A stretch of 9,522 nucleotides of DNA, taken from contig CAJLYN010000075.1 of NCBI GenBank assembly GCA_905210875.1, positions 1-9,522 on the forward strand, read 5' to 3'. Of this stretch, positions 1-6,338 are shown piece after piece (position 1 is the first letter of the stretch; the number at the start of each line of letters is the position of its first letter). The translations under genes and the position numbers were made by a program. The notes beneath the pieces were generated by a model. It was not told the DNA's origin and made no database searches. It saw nothing but the letters and a program-made list of their open reading frames with translations. Origin of the DNA: an uncultured Bacteroides sp. (GTDB lineage: Bacteria; Bacteroidota; Bacteroidia; Bacteroidales; UBA11471).

Positions 1-48
1 GAAATTTACGACGAAGAAACCGGAAACCGCATCTACTTCGACCTATGA
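1..48 (+). CDS. C-terminal end of an upstream gene, possibly a DUF4843-type lipoprotein
   Basis: Reading from base 1 gives 15 codons, EIYDEETGNRIYFDL, then TGA at 46-48. The stop overlaps the ATG of the next gene in an ATGA arrangement (45-48), the usual sign of translational coupling, which supports this being the real reading frame. The gene's start lies outside the window. In Bacteroidota loci of the order SusC - SusD - DUF4843 lipoprotein - PKD-like lipoprotein, the gene directly before the PKD-like one is normally DUF4843, and the short acidic tail followed by an I-x-F motif is compatible with that. Fifteen residues cannot prove it, so the family name is inference from position. Confidence 0.6.
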   Translation, partial: EIYDEETGNRIYFDL

Positions 49-1550
49 AAAGACATCTCCTCATATACACCCTGAGCCTGCTCATCGCAGGCGTGTGCGG
101 CAGCTGCCTGCAAGACAAGGACAGCACGGCCACATGGACGCCCGACCACGTCATCGCCGTGTCGGGCATTTCGAGCGAGGGCTACACCCTCTACCTTGGC
201 GACCGTTTCACCTGCGAGCCGCAGATTACCTTCTCCGACAGCACCCGGGCCGGCGACTACGACTATCGCTGGATTATCGGGAAAAGCGAAGTCATCTCTC
301 GCGAGAAAAACCTCGACTGGGAGGTCGCCCTGCCCGAAGGCTACAAGCTCGACAGCGACATTCCCGGTGTACTGGTGGTGCGCAACACGGTGAACGAACT
401 CGAATTCCGCCAGACCTTCACCCTGCGTCTTCTCACCGGGTACACCCCCGAATACATCGCCATCTACGAAACCGACGAAGGAAACGTCGAATGGATGTCG
501 TTGCAGGGTACTCCTTATGAGTGGACCCGCACCTACGACAACATGATAGAGCGCGTAAACGGCACCACCGTGCCGGGGCCCTATATCGGAGCGTTCAACT
601 CGACCGATGAAATAGCCATCTTCACCGGCCACACGCCCGACTACGGCGTCACGGTGAGCATGATCGACTCTGACGAGGGCGACGACTTCGTGGCCAACGT
701 GGGCGAAATCGTAGGCAACATCTACGGCCGCGTGTACCTCGGCAGCGAACCCACACTCGACATCAAAGACGTTGTCTACGGCGAAGGTGCCAGCAAATAT
801 CTCATCAGCAACGGTACGCTGCACGTCTTCAACGGCCTCGAAAAGCGGCTGCCCATGTACGACGAGAGTACCTACATCAAAAGTACCAATGTTGCCCAAA
901 GCGTCTCTTCCAAGCAGTTCATGCGCTTCAAGAAAGCCACCTTCGTGCGTCACAACGACGGGCGGGTAGGCTGCTTCCACGTCTACAACGACGTGATGGA
1001 GTGGGTAACAGCCGACGGCGAACCGTTCATGCTCGATACCATCTGTGGCTGTTTCTCGCAAGCCACCGGCGAAGGTTCCAACAAGCCCTACGACATCTAT
1101 CTCGTAGGGGGACGCAACGGGGCCTACCAGATGCACCGTTTCCACGTCGACTACGTCAAGACCACGGTGCAACCCATCGTACACGAAGAGGCCTTTGACC
1201 TGCCGGCCGACCTGGTGGGAGAGGTGCGCTACTGGTTCGGCTCCTTCGGCGAGGAGTATGCCTTCTACGCCACCCGCAATGCCGTCTACCGCTTTGACTA
1301 CCACGACATGACAGCCTTCACCCCCGCAGCCGCCCCGCTGGTACAATGGGACGAGAACCTCGAACTTCTCGACCTCTTCGTCTTGCAGGGCAGCACCTTC
1401 CGCGACGAAGACGACTGCACGGTAGCCTTCCTCTACAACGCCGAGACCCGCAAGACCACCCTGTGTGTCTACGATACGGTAACCGGCCGCATCTATGCCG
1501 AATACACCGACCTGCTGCCGGGTCGCGGTGTCTTCTTTACTGCCCGATAA
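45..1550 (+). CDS. PKD-like family surface lipoprotein of a SusC/SusD-type locus
   Basis: The 501-residue protein starts with a lipoprotein signal peptide: MKRH, a hydrophobic stretch at 5-17, then C-G-S-C with C21 the likely lipidated cysteine. This lipobox is atypical because a Cys (C18) stands at -3. The acidic residues just after C21 (QDKD) resemble a Bacteroidota surface-export signal. Residues about 30-135 look like the PKD-like domain of Sus-associated lipoproteins: a Y-x-Y-R-W segment near 72, then a V-I-S-x-E-K-N-L motif near 85 and a short G-Y-x-L segment. The rest (about 140-501) is rich in aromatic residues and short beta-like strands, possibly a propeller-like domain; I see no catalytic motif. 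Such proteins are thought to sit on the cell surface beside a SusC/SusD importer and help bind its ligand, which is unknown here. The gene overlaps its predecessor by 4 bases and ends 22 bases before the ABC ATPase gene. The codons TTA, CTA and TCA are absent, leaving a long antisense open frame that is a by-product of codon bias. Confidence 0.75.
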   Translation: MKRHLLIYTLSLLIAGVCGSCLQDKDSTATWTPDHVIAVSGISSEGYTLYLGDRFTCEPQITFSDSTRAGDYDYRWIIGKSEVISREKNLDWEVALPEGYKLDSDIPGVLVVRNTVNELEFRQTFTLRLLTGYTPEYIAIYETDEGNVEWMSLQGTPYEWTRTYDNMIERVNGTTVPGPYIGAFNSTDEIAIFTGHTPDYGVTVSMIDSDEGDDFVANVGEIVGNIYGRVYLGSEPTLDIKDVVYGEGASKYLISNGTLHVFNGLEKRLPMYDESTYIKSTNVAQSVSSKQFMRFKKATFVRHNDGRVGCFHVYNDVMEWVTADGEPFMLDTICGCFSQATGEGSNKPYDIYLVGGRNGAYQMHRFHVDYVKTTVQPIVHEEAFDLPADLVGEVRYWFGSFGEEYAFYATRNAVYRFDYHDMTAFTPAAAPLVQWDENLELLDLFVLQGSTFRDEDDCTVAFLYNAETRKTTLCVYDTVTGRIYAEYTDLLPGRGVFFTAR

Positions 1551-1572
1551 ATGTAAACCTAATCCTCCAAAT

Positions 1573-2466
1573 ATGAACGAAGAACGCCCTGTTATCGAAT
1601 GTAGGAATCTCACCCATTACTACGGGAAGAAACTCGTCTACGAAAATCTGAACATCGTCGTACCCGAAGGCCACATCATGGGCCTGCTGGGAAAGAACGG
1701 TGCCGGGAAAAGCACCACGATAAACATTCTCAACGGTTTTCTCGAACCCCGCTCGGGACAATGTCTCATCTACGGCGAAGACACGCAGAACCTCTCGCCC
1801 GAGACCAAGAAACGCATCGGATACCTCATCGAGGGGCACATCCAGTATAGCTTCATGAACGTACACCAGATAGAGAAATTCTACTCCGGATTCTACGACA
1901 ACTGGAACCGCGACGCCTACTGGTCGCTGATAAACCGCCTGAAAATCACCCCCCGCCAGAAAATATCGACCATGTCGTGCGGACAACGCGCCCAGGTGGC
2001 CCTCGGCCTCATCCTCGCCCAAGATCCCGACCTGCTCATTCTCGACGACTTCTCACTCGGTCTCGACCCGGGTTACCGCCGCCTCTTCATCGACTACATG
2101 AGAGAGTACTGCAAGAGCCAGCACAAGACCGTGTTCCTCACCTCACACATCATTCAAGACATGGAACGTCTCATCGACGACGTCATCATCATGGATTACA
2201 ACCGCATGCTGGTGCAAGGACCCGTCAAAGACTTTACCGACCGCTTCAAGGGCTTCGCGTTCGACCTCGACCGCGACGACGTAACCTTCGGCAAAGACGA
2301 GGCGGCCAACGTCGAACACATCAACAACCACTACGAGTTCTACACCTACGACGACGAGACGGCCGTCAAGGCCCTGCTCGATGCCAAGGGGCTCGCCTAC
2401 CATAACTTCTCGCGCATGAATCTCACGCTCGAAGACGCATTCATAGGTCTCACCGGTAAATACTAA
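1573..2466 (+). CDS. ABC transporter ATP-binding protein with Asp at the catalytic Walker B position
   Basis: This 297-residue protein is the nucleotide-binding subunit of an ABC transporter and should act as a dimer on the cytoplasmic face of the inner membrane. Walker A is GKNGAGKS at 40-47. The Q-loop position is occupied by E87 (GYLIE), as in many BcrA/CcmA-like ATPases. The signature is MSCGQ at 134-138 instead of LSGGQ. Walker B is LLILDD at 154-159, so D159 replaces the usual catalytic Glu. The D-loop is LGLDP at 162-166 and the switch His is H192 in FLTSH. A C-terminal region after about 225 is typical of exporters of this class. The frame stays open upstream to an ATG at 1495, but that would overlap the lipoprotein gene by 56 bases and add 26 unconserved-looking residues; the ATG at 1573 puts the conserved nucleotide-binding fold near the N terminus and is preferred. 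No Shine-Dalgarno precedes it. The permease gene follows 6 bases after the stop. The substrate is unknown. Confidence 0.93.
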   Translation: MNEERPVIECRNLTHYYGKKLVYENLNIVVPEGHIMGLLGKNGAGKSTTINILNGFLEPRSGQCLIYGEDTQNLSPETKKRIGYLIEGHIQYSFMNVHQIEKFYSGFYDNWNRDAYWSLINRLKITPRQKISTMSCGQRAQVALGLILAQDPDLLILDDFSLGLDPGYRRLFIDYMREYCKSQHKTVFLTSHIIQDMERLIDDVIIMDYNRMLVQGPVKDFTDRFKGFAFDLDRDDVTFGKDEAANVEHINNHYEFYTYDDETAVKALLDAKGLAYHNFSRMNLTLEDAFIGLTGKY

Positions 2467-2472
2467 GAGGCA

Positions 2473-3156
2473 ATGAAACCGATATGGCATCTCTTTTACA
2501 AGGAATGGATTAAGACCCGCGCCGCCTTCTTCGGCACGCTGATAGTGGGCATCGGCGTGGTCTTCTATATCTTCATCGGCGTCGAAAACCGCATCACGCT
2601 CATGGGCGCCAAGGGCTATACCCTGTATATGCTGTACAACAATCCACCCGTCATCTACTACGGACTGCTGCGTTACATACCGCTGCTGGCCGCCGTGTGC
2701 ATTGGCGTGTCGCAATACGCCCCCGAGGTGGCCCAGCGCCGCATACGCCTCACCCTGCACCTGCCGGTGGGCAACCGCACGCTCATCGCCGGAATGGCAC
2801 TCTACGGCCTGCTGCTCATCACGCTATTCAACGCCATCGTCTTCGCCCTGTTCTGCTACAAAAACAGCGTTCTCTTCCCGGCCGAGGTGACGGTGCCCGT
2901 GCGTGAAACCCTGCTGGGGTGGTTCCTCGCCGCATACTGGGTCTACAACTACATCGCCTTCACAGCCCTCGAACCCAACCGCATGCGTCAGCTCTTCTAT
3001 GCCCTCACTGGCCTCGTCGTGCTCTCGCTCTACTTCTACAACGTACCCTTCCACGGAGCTTACAGCGCTTCCGCACCCGTGCTGGCGCTGCTGGCGCTGC
3101 TGTCGTGCCCCCTCGTTCTGTTCAGCGGATACCGATTAAACAAAGGAGAAAGATAA
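2473..3156 (+). CDS. ABC transporter permease-like membrane protein, copy A
   Basis: This 227-residue protein is very hydrophobic, with about six membrane helices (near 18-37, 60-80, 103-127, 145-165, 173-190 and 200-220). The N-terminal YKEWIKTR (9-16) is a basic amphipathic segment like the elbow helix of ABC-2 type permeases. The basic loop RRIRLTLHLPVG (89-100), between helices 2 and 3, is predicted cytoplasmic and lies where the ATPase-contacting coupling helix sits in that fold. It is a paralogue of the protein at 4406-5086, sharing these motifs plus FPAEVTV (135-141), an EP pair (167-168) and the tail R-[LF]-N-K-G-E. It lies 6 bases after the ATPase stop, with a weak AGAGG before its ATG, and its stop overlaps the next start (TAATG, 3154-3158). 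Assignment as the membrane subunit rests on topology and neighbours; the pairing with the other copy is inferred. A 9-base tandem repeat lies in the last helix. Confidence 0.82.
   Translation: MKPIWHLFYKEWIKTRAAFFGTLIVGIGVVFYIFIGVENRITLMGAKGYTLYMLYNNPPVIYYGLLRYIPLLAAVCIGVSQYAPEVAQRRIRLTLHLPVGNRTLIAGMALYGLLLITLFNAIVFALFCYKNSVLFPAEVTVPVRETLLGWFLAAYWVYNYIAFTALEPNRMRQLFYALTGLVVLSLYFYNVPFHGAYSASAPVLALLALLSCPLVLFSGYRLNKGER
3081..3107 (+). repeat. Short 9-base tandem repeat in the last helix of permease A
   Basis: Two exact copies of GCTGGCGCT (3081-3089 and 3090-3098) are followed by a degenerate third (3099-3107). They encode the Leu/Ala-rich run LALLALLS in the final membrane helix. The unit is a multiple of three, so copy-number change would lengthen or shorten the helix without a frameshift. 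This may be no more than low-complexity hydrophobic coding. Confidence 0.5.
3142..3148 (+). promoter_or_regulatory. Strong Shine-Dalgarno for DUF4857 copy A, inside the permease A gene
   Basis: AAAGGAG lies 7 bases before the ATG at 3156 and within the last codons of permease A, where it encodes part of N-K-G-E. It helps fix the DUF4857 start at 3156 rather than at the in-frame upstream ATG at 2919. Strong Shine-Dalgarno sites are uncommon in Bacteroidota, so its presence at both permease/DUF4857 junctions is notable. Confidence 0.7.
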
Positions 3157-4409
3157 TGACACACAAGATACTGCACATCATCGCCGCTCTTTTTACGGCC
3201 CTGGCCGCCGCTCTCGTATTGCCCTACTTCTGCAAGAGCAGCGGGAGCTCCTTCGCACATCTCTACACCGATGCCGTCTACTCCGAAATCTTGCAGGATT
3301 TCATCTTCTCACGGTACGAATACGTCAATGAAGAGGGTCAGATAAAGGCCTATACCGTGTATCGCGATTCGCGGGGCAACCGCATCGACCGTTCAACAGT
3401 CGACTCGCTCTGCCCGCTCAACAATGCGACCCAACTGGCCTTTGAAAACCGTTTCCCCGACACCATCTGCGGCGTGGCCGTTACGGCACGGCAAGCCGAA
3501 GAGGCCGTCTTCCGCCACCGCATCTCGATGCCAGCCCTCGACTACGGTCTCTACGACCTGGTCGACAGCCATAGCTACCTGTCGCAAAAATTCAACACGC
3601 AAGACCTCCTGCGCTTCACCGCAACGGGTCTGGAATTTCTCCTGCCCGAAAGCAACAGCATCGACACGGCAAAGACCCGACTCTTCGACCGGGCTCTCGC
3701 CCAGAGCGGGTTTGAAGCACCAATGAGCCGCATATGGTCGCCCTCGAACCGCACCGACATCGAGCAGCAGGGCTTCTTCCTCAACGACCGCAACGGCCGC
3801 CTCTTCCGCCTCTCCATGACCGAGGGGGCACCCGTTATCGAACCGCTTGCCCGCCCCGACGACAAAGAGGTGCTCCTCATGAGTTTCGGCGACGAAGCAG
3901 ATTTCCTGGCCATTGTCGTTGCCACCGACGGCAGCAGCTACCTCATGCCTCGCGACCATGCCTCATACCGTCGCCTGCCACTCCCTTCGTTCAAGGGTAA
4001 GAGTGTCTCGCTCTCGGGCAACCTCTTCTACTACTTCTTCACGCTCGATGCGGCCGACTCTACCGAGTATGTTGTCATCGACAAGGCCCTGCGCCCGGTA
4101 AACCGGTACGTCTCGGCCCACCCTGCAACCGACAACGCCTTCAAGGCGGCCGATTACCTGCTGCCGGTGCGCATTACACAGTCGGCCTCGTCGGGTATAG
4201 GCCTGCGCTGGGGCAACCCGGCCCACTTCCTGCTCGTCAACGTAGTGCTGGCCATTGTTACCCTCCTACTGCGCCGCCGTCAGGGATACAAACTTCCTGT
4301 ACTGGTCATCGACACCCTTCTGGTACTGCTGCTGGGCCTCTGCGGCATGGCCGGCGCATTTGCCATACCTTACCGCCGCAACGATAAAAAAGACAAACTT
4401 CCGCTATGA
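3156..4409 (+). CDS. DUF4857-type membrane-anchored protein, copy A
   Basis: This 417-residue protein has one N-terminal membrane helix (about 5-24), a large soluble domain (about 30-350) and two C-terminal helices (about 358-372 and 380-405) joined by a basic loop RRRQGYK. By the positive-inside rule the large domain faces the periplasm. I match it from memory to DUF4857, a Bacteroidota family of unknown function found next to ABC transporter genes. It is a paralogue of the protein at 5089-6306: shared landmarks are PD-x(3)-GVA near 100-107, YGL near 129, SGFEAP (184-189) and DRNGRLF (211-217) followed by a GAP motif. I see no catalytic motif. The start at 3156 is chosen because the N-terminal helix begins there, a strong ribosome site precedes it, and the upstream alternative would overlap most of permease A. 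Its stop overlaps the next start by 4 bases. A role as periplasmic accessory subunit of the transporter is inferred from context. Confidence 0.75.
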   Translation: MTHKILHIIAALFTALAAALVLPYFCKSSGSSFAHLYTDAVYSEILQDFIFSRYEYVNEEGQIKAYTVYRDSRGNRIDRSTVDSLCPLNNATQLAFENRFPDTICGVAVTARQAEEAVFRHRISMPALDYGLYDLVDSHSYLSQKFNTQDLLRFTATGLEFLLPESNSIDTAKTRLFDRALAQSGFEAPMSRIWSPSNRTDIEQQGFFLNDRNGRLFRLSMTEGAPVIEPLARPDDKEVLLMSFGDEADFLAIVVATDGSSYLMPRDHASYRRLPLPSFKGKSVSLSGNLFYYFFTLDAADSTEYVVIDKALRPVNRYVSAHPATDNAFKAADYLLPVRITQSASSGIGLRWGNPAHFLLVNVVLAIVTLLLRRRQGYKLPVLVIDTLLVLLLGLCGMAGAFAIPYRRNDKKDKLPL

Positions 4410-5086
4410 CACGCACACAGATAAAACACCTGCTCTATAAAGAGTGGATAAAGACACGCTGGTACGCCGCCGTAGGGCTGGTGGTGAGCCTCGCCCTGTC
4501 GGTCTATACCTGCATCAATGCCGTATCCATGCTTCACGACCTGGGCGGCGCCTTCTTCTACTCGACCCTGCTGACGGGCAATATCGCCCTCATGACTCAG
4601 CTCAAATACCTGCCTTTGGCAATAGCTCTGCTCATAGGCTTGCCCCAGTTCCTGCCCGAGATTACCAACAAGCGCATACGCCTCACCCTGCACCTGCCCG
4701 TGGGCTGTACGGCCGTTGTCTACACCATGGTGCTCTATGGCCTTGCCGTCTTCTGCTGCACCCTGCTGCCGGCCCTGCTCATCACGGTCATCACACTGGC
4801 AGTCAGCTTCCCGGCAGAGGTGACCGTCGCCACCTTGCAGACCCTGCTGCCCTGGTTGCTTGGCGGTATGACCGCCTATTTCTTCACGGCGATGATAGCC
4901 TTTGAGCCGGTGTGGAAATTCCGCTTCGGCTATATCCTCATCGCCTACTTCACCCTGCGCTTTTTCTACCTCGGCTACGGGGTGGGAAATGCCGTAACCG
5001 CCTACCCGCTGCTGCTCATCATCACCCTGATATCGAGCCTGGCAGTTATCTACACGTCGCACCGTTTCAACAAAGGAGAGCTCTGA
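4406..5086 (+). CDS. ABC transporter permease-like membrane protein, copy B
   Basis: This 226-residue polytopic protein has about six membrane helices and is a paralogue of the protein at 2473-3156. It has the N-terminal YKEWIKTR (11-18), the predicted cytoplasmic loop KRIRLTLHLPVG (89-100) after helix 2, FPAEVTV (135-141), FEP (166-168) and the tail RFNKGEL (220-226). These fixed motifs sit at nearly identical residue numbers in the two copies, while the helices between them differ, as expected for two halves of one heterodimeric channel. The ATG lies inside the stop of the preceding gene (ATGA, 4406-4409), so translation is probably coupled. The last codons carry the ribosome site of the next gene. 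As with copy A, naming it a permease relies on topology, the adjacent ATPase and the ABC-2-like position of the basic loop; the substrate is unknown. Confidence 0.82.
   Translation: MTRTQIKHLLYKEWIKTRWYAAVGLVVSLALSVYTCINAVSMLHDLGGAFFYSTLLTGNIALMTQLKYLPLAIALLIGLPQFLPEITNKRIRLTLHLPVGCTAVVYTMVLYGLAVFCCTLLPALLITVITLAVSFPAEVTVATLQTLLPWLLGGMTAYFFTAMIAFEPVWKFRFGYILIAYFTLRFFYLGYGVGNAVTAYPLLLIITLISSLAVIYTSHRFNKGEL
5072..5078 (+). promoter_or_regulatory. Shine-Dalgarno for DUF4857 copy B, inside the permease B gene
   Basis: AAAGGAG lies 10 bases before the ATG at 5089, inside the N-K-G-E codons of permease B. It mirrors the site at 3142-3148 exactly, base for base and codon for codon, and supports the 5089 start against the in-frame upstream ATG at 4912. 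Confidence 0.65.
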
Positions 5087-5088
5087 TT

Positions 5089-6306
5089 ATGGCAAAGATT
5101 GTACGTTTCCTCCTGATACTCATCACCATCTTCACCCTGTCGTTCTATCTGCCGTCGTTCTACCGACGCACGGTCGAGAAACGTCCGCTGAAAACCATGA
5201 TATATTTCAGCGAAGTGTCGCACGACTTCGTCATTGCCCGCGAAAGCATCGACTCCACCACCCAGGAAGCCGCCATGCTTTACTACGACACCCGGGGTAA
5301 TCTTCTCTCCGAGACCGAATACATGCAGCTGTTGCCCTTCAACAACCGCCGCAAACTGAAACTCATGGGCCTCATGCCCGACTCGCTCGACGGTGTCGCC
5401 CTCACGACTGACGTGCTGAAAAACGTGAAACGCAGCATGCTCGTGGCCGACCGCTCGTTCAGCTACGGACTTGCCCCGCTCTTCGAGTCGGCCCCCGAAA
5501 GGGTAGGGGTATCGCTTCCCGACGACATCTTCCGCATCGGCAAGAGGGGCATCGAGTTTATCGACTGCACGACGGGCGAGATACTCCCCGAGAAGAGCGC
5601 ACGCTTTGCCCTGGCCATGCAGGCTGCCGGCTTTGAAGCTCCCGCCCGCGACATCTACGGCATACCCTCGGTCATCAAACGTTGGGACAGCGGCTACTTC
5701 ATCACCGACCGCAACGGCCGCCTCTTCCACCTGATGATGGTAAAAGGCGCTCCCTACTGTCGCCCCATCGAGACCGGATTCGAGATAAAGAACATCAAAT
5801 GTCACACCGACGAAGAGATTTTCTGCCACATCTTCGATACCGACAACCGACTCTATGTGCTCACCACCGACTACCGACTGCTGCCGCTCCCGGTAGAGAT
5901 ACCCACCGGTCGCTGCTTCATGACCTCGAACGACTTCTTCCGCACCTACAAGACGACCGAGAAAGACACGAGCATACTCTTCGCCCTCGACCCGTCGTTC
6001 GGCTTTGTGGCCCGACACGCTGAGAAAATCGACCACTACGACGACACCCCCGAAGCTGCCTGGGAGAGACATCTCTTCCCCTTCGCAACGATGAAGACAC
6101 CGGGCTACGCCCACTTCATACCCCTGCCCAACCCGGTACGTGACTTCTGGTTGGTCAACCTCGTGTGCTTCCTGGTGTGGGCCGCCGTCAAGGCCTACAA
6201 GCGCCGCTCCCTGCGTCGGCCCGAAAACATCGGCGACGCCGTCATCATACTGCTGACCGGAGTCTACGGCCTGATTGCCGTGTGGCTCTTTCCCAACCGG
6301 AAATAA
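5089..6306 (+). CDS. DUF4857-type membrane-anchored protein, copy B
   Basis: This 405-residue protein has an N-terminal helix (about 5-23), a large domain (about 28-345) and two C-terminal helices (about 351-368 and 383-400) joined by a very basic loop (KAYKRRSLRR), so the large domain should be periplasmic. It is a paralogue of the protein at 3156-4409, with PD-x(3)-GVA near 97-104, YGL near 126, a G-I-E-F segment near 154-157, AGFEAP (180-185) and DRNGRLF (207-213) followed by a GAP motif. These match what I recall of the DUF4857 family, whose function is not known. The ATG at 5089 comes 2 bases after the permease B stop. The frame is open further upstream, but those residues lie inside permease B and lack the hydrophobic N terminus. 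The protein probably partners permease B as copy A does permease A; this is inferred from gene order. Confidence 0.77.
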   Translation: MAKIVRFLLILITIFTLSFYLPSFYRRTVEKRPLKTMIYFSEVSHDFVIARESIDSTTQEAAMLYYDTRGNLLSETEYMQLLPFNNRRKLKLMGLMPDSLDGVALTTDVLKNVKRSMLVADRSFSYGLAPLFESAPERVGVSLPDDIFRIGKRGIEFIDCTTGEILPEKSARFALAMQAAGFEAPARDIYGIPSVIKRWDSGYFITDRNGRLFHLMMVKGAPYCRPIETGFEIKNIKCHTDEEIFCHIFDTDNRLYVLTTDYRLLPLPVEIPTGRCFMTSNDFFRTYKTTEKDTSILFALDPSFGFVARHAEKIDHYDDTPEAAWERHLFPFATMKTPGYAHFIPLPNPVRDFWLVNLVCFLVWAAVKAYKRRSLRRPENIGDAVIILLTGVYGLIAVWLFPNRK

Positions 6307-6338
6307 CAATATGTGTCTCACTTAAAATCATCACCCTT

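Larger units (their letters stand above)
2473..6306 (+). other. Tandemly duplicated permease + DUF4857 module
   Basis: The gene pair at 2473-4409 is repeated as 4406-6306 with the same order, nearly the same protein lengths (227 then 417 residues; 226 then 405) and shared motifs in both partners. Most of the DNA has diverged, but exact matches persist: 26 bases at 2740-2765 and 4673-4698 over the RIRLTLHLP codons, and 23 bases at 3785-3807 and 5706-5728 over the DRNGRLF codons. One ATPase gene precedes both pairs. Duplication of the pair as a unit is the simplest origin. Confidence 0.8.

Noticed and set aside
1495..1572. An upstream in-frame ATG that would extend the ABC ATPase by 26 residues.
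   Set aside because: It overlaps the lipoprotein gene by 56 bases and adds a Pro/Cys-rich stretch unlike ATPase N termini; the ATG at 1573 fits the fold.
33..1613. A 526-codon open frame on the - strand covering the whole PKD-like lipoprotein gene.
   Set aside because: It is codon-aligned with the sense gene, so it stays open simply because the sense gene avoids TTA, CTA and TCA. Its predicted protein has low-complexity, Val/Gly-rich composition, no recognisable domain and no start signal.
2919..3155. An upstream in-frame ATG that would extend DUF4857 copy A by 79 residues.
   Set aside because: The extension is an out-of-frame reading of the permease gene, rich in Arg, Pro and Leu, and a strong ribosome site and membrane helix mark the start at 3156. 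The same reasoning rejects the long extensions from 4912 and 6165.
5050..6321. A 423-codon open frame on the - strand opposite DUF4857 copy B.
   Set aside because: Same explanation: codon-aligned antisense shadow of a GC-rich gene with no recognisable protein features.
6311..6325. A tiny open frame (ATG TGT CTC ACT TAA) just before the eight-helix protein gene, considered as a leader peptide.
   Set aside because: Four codons, no ribosome site and no attenuator-like hairpin nearby; chance is enough to explain it.
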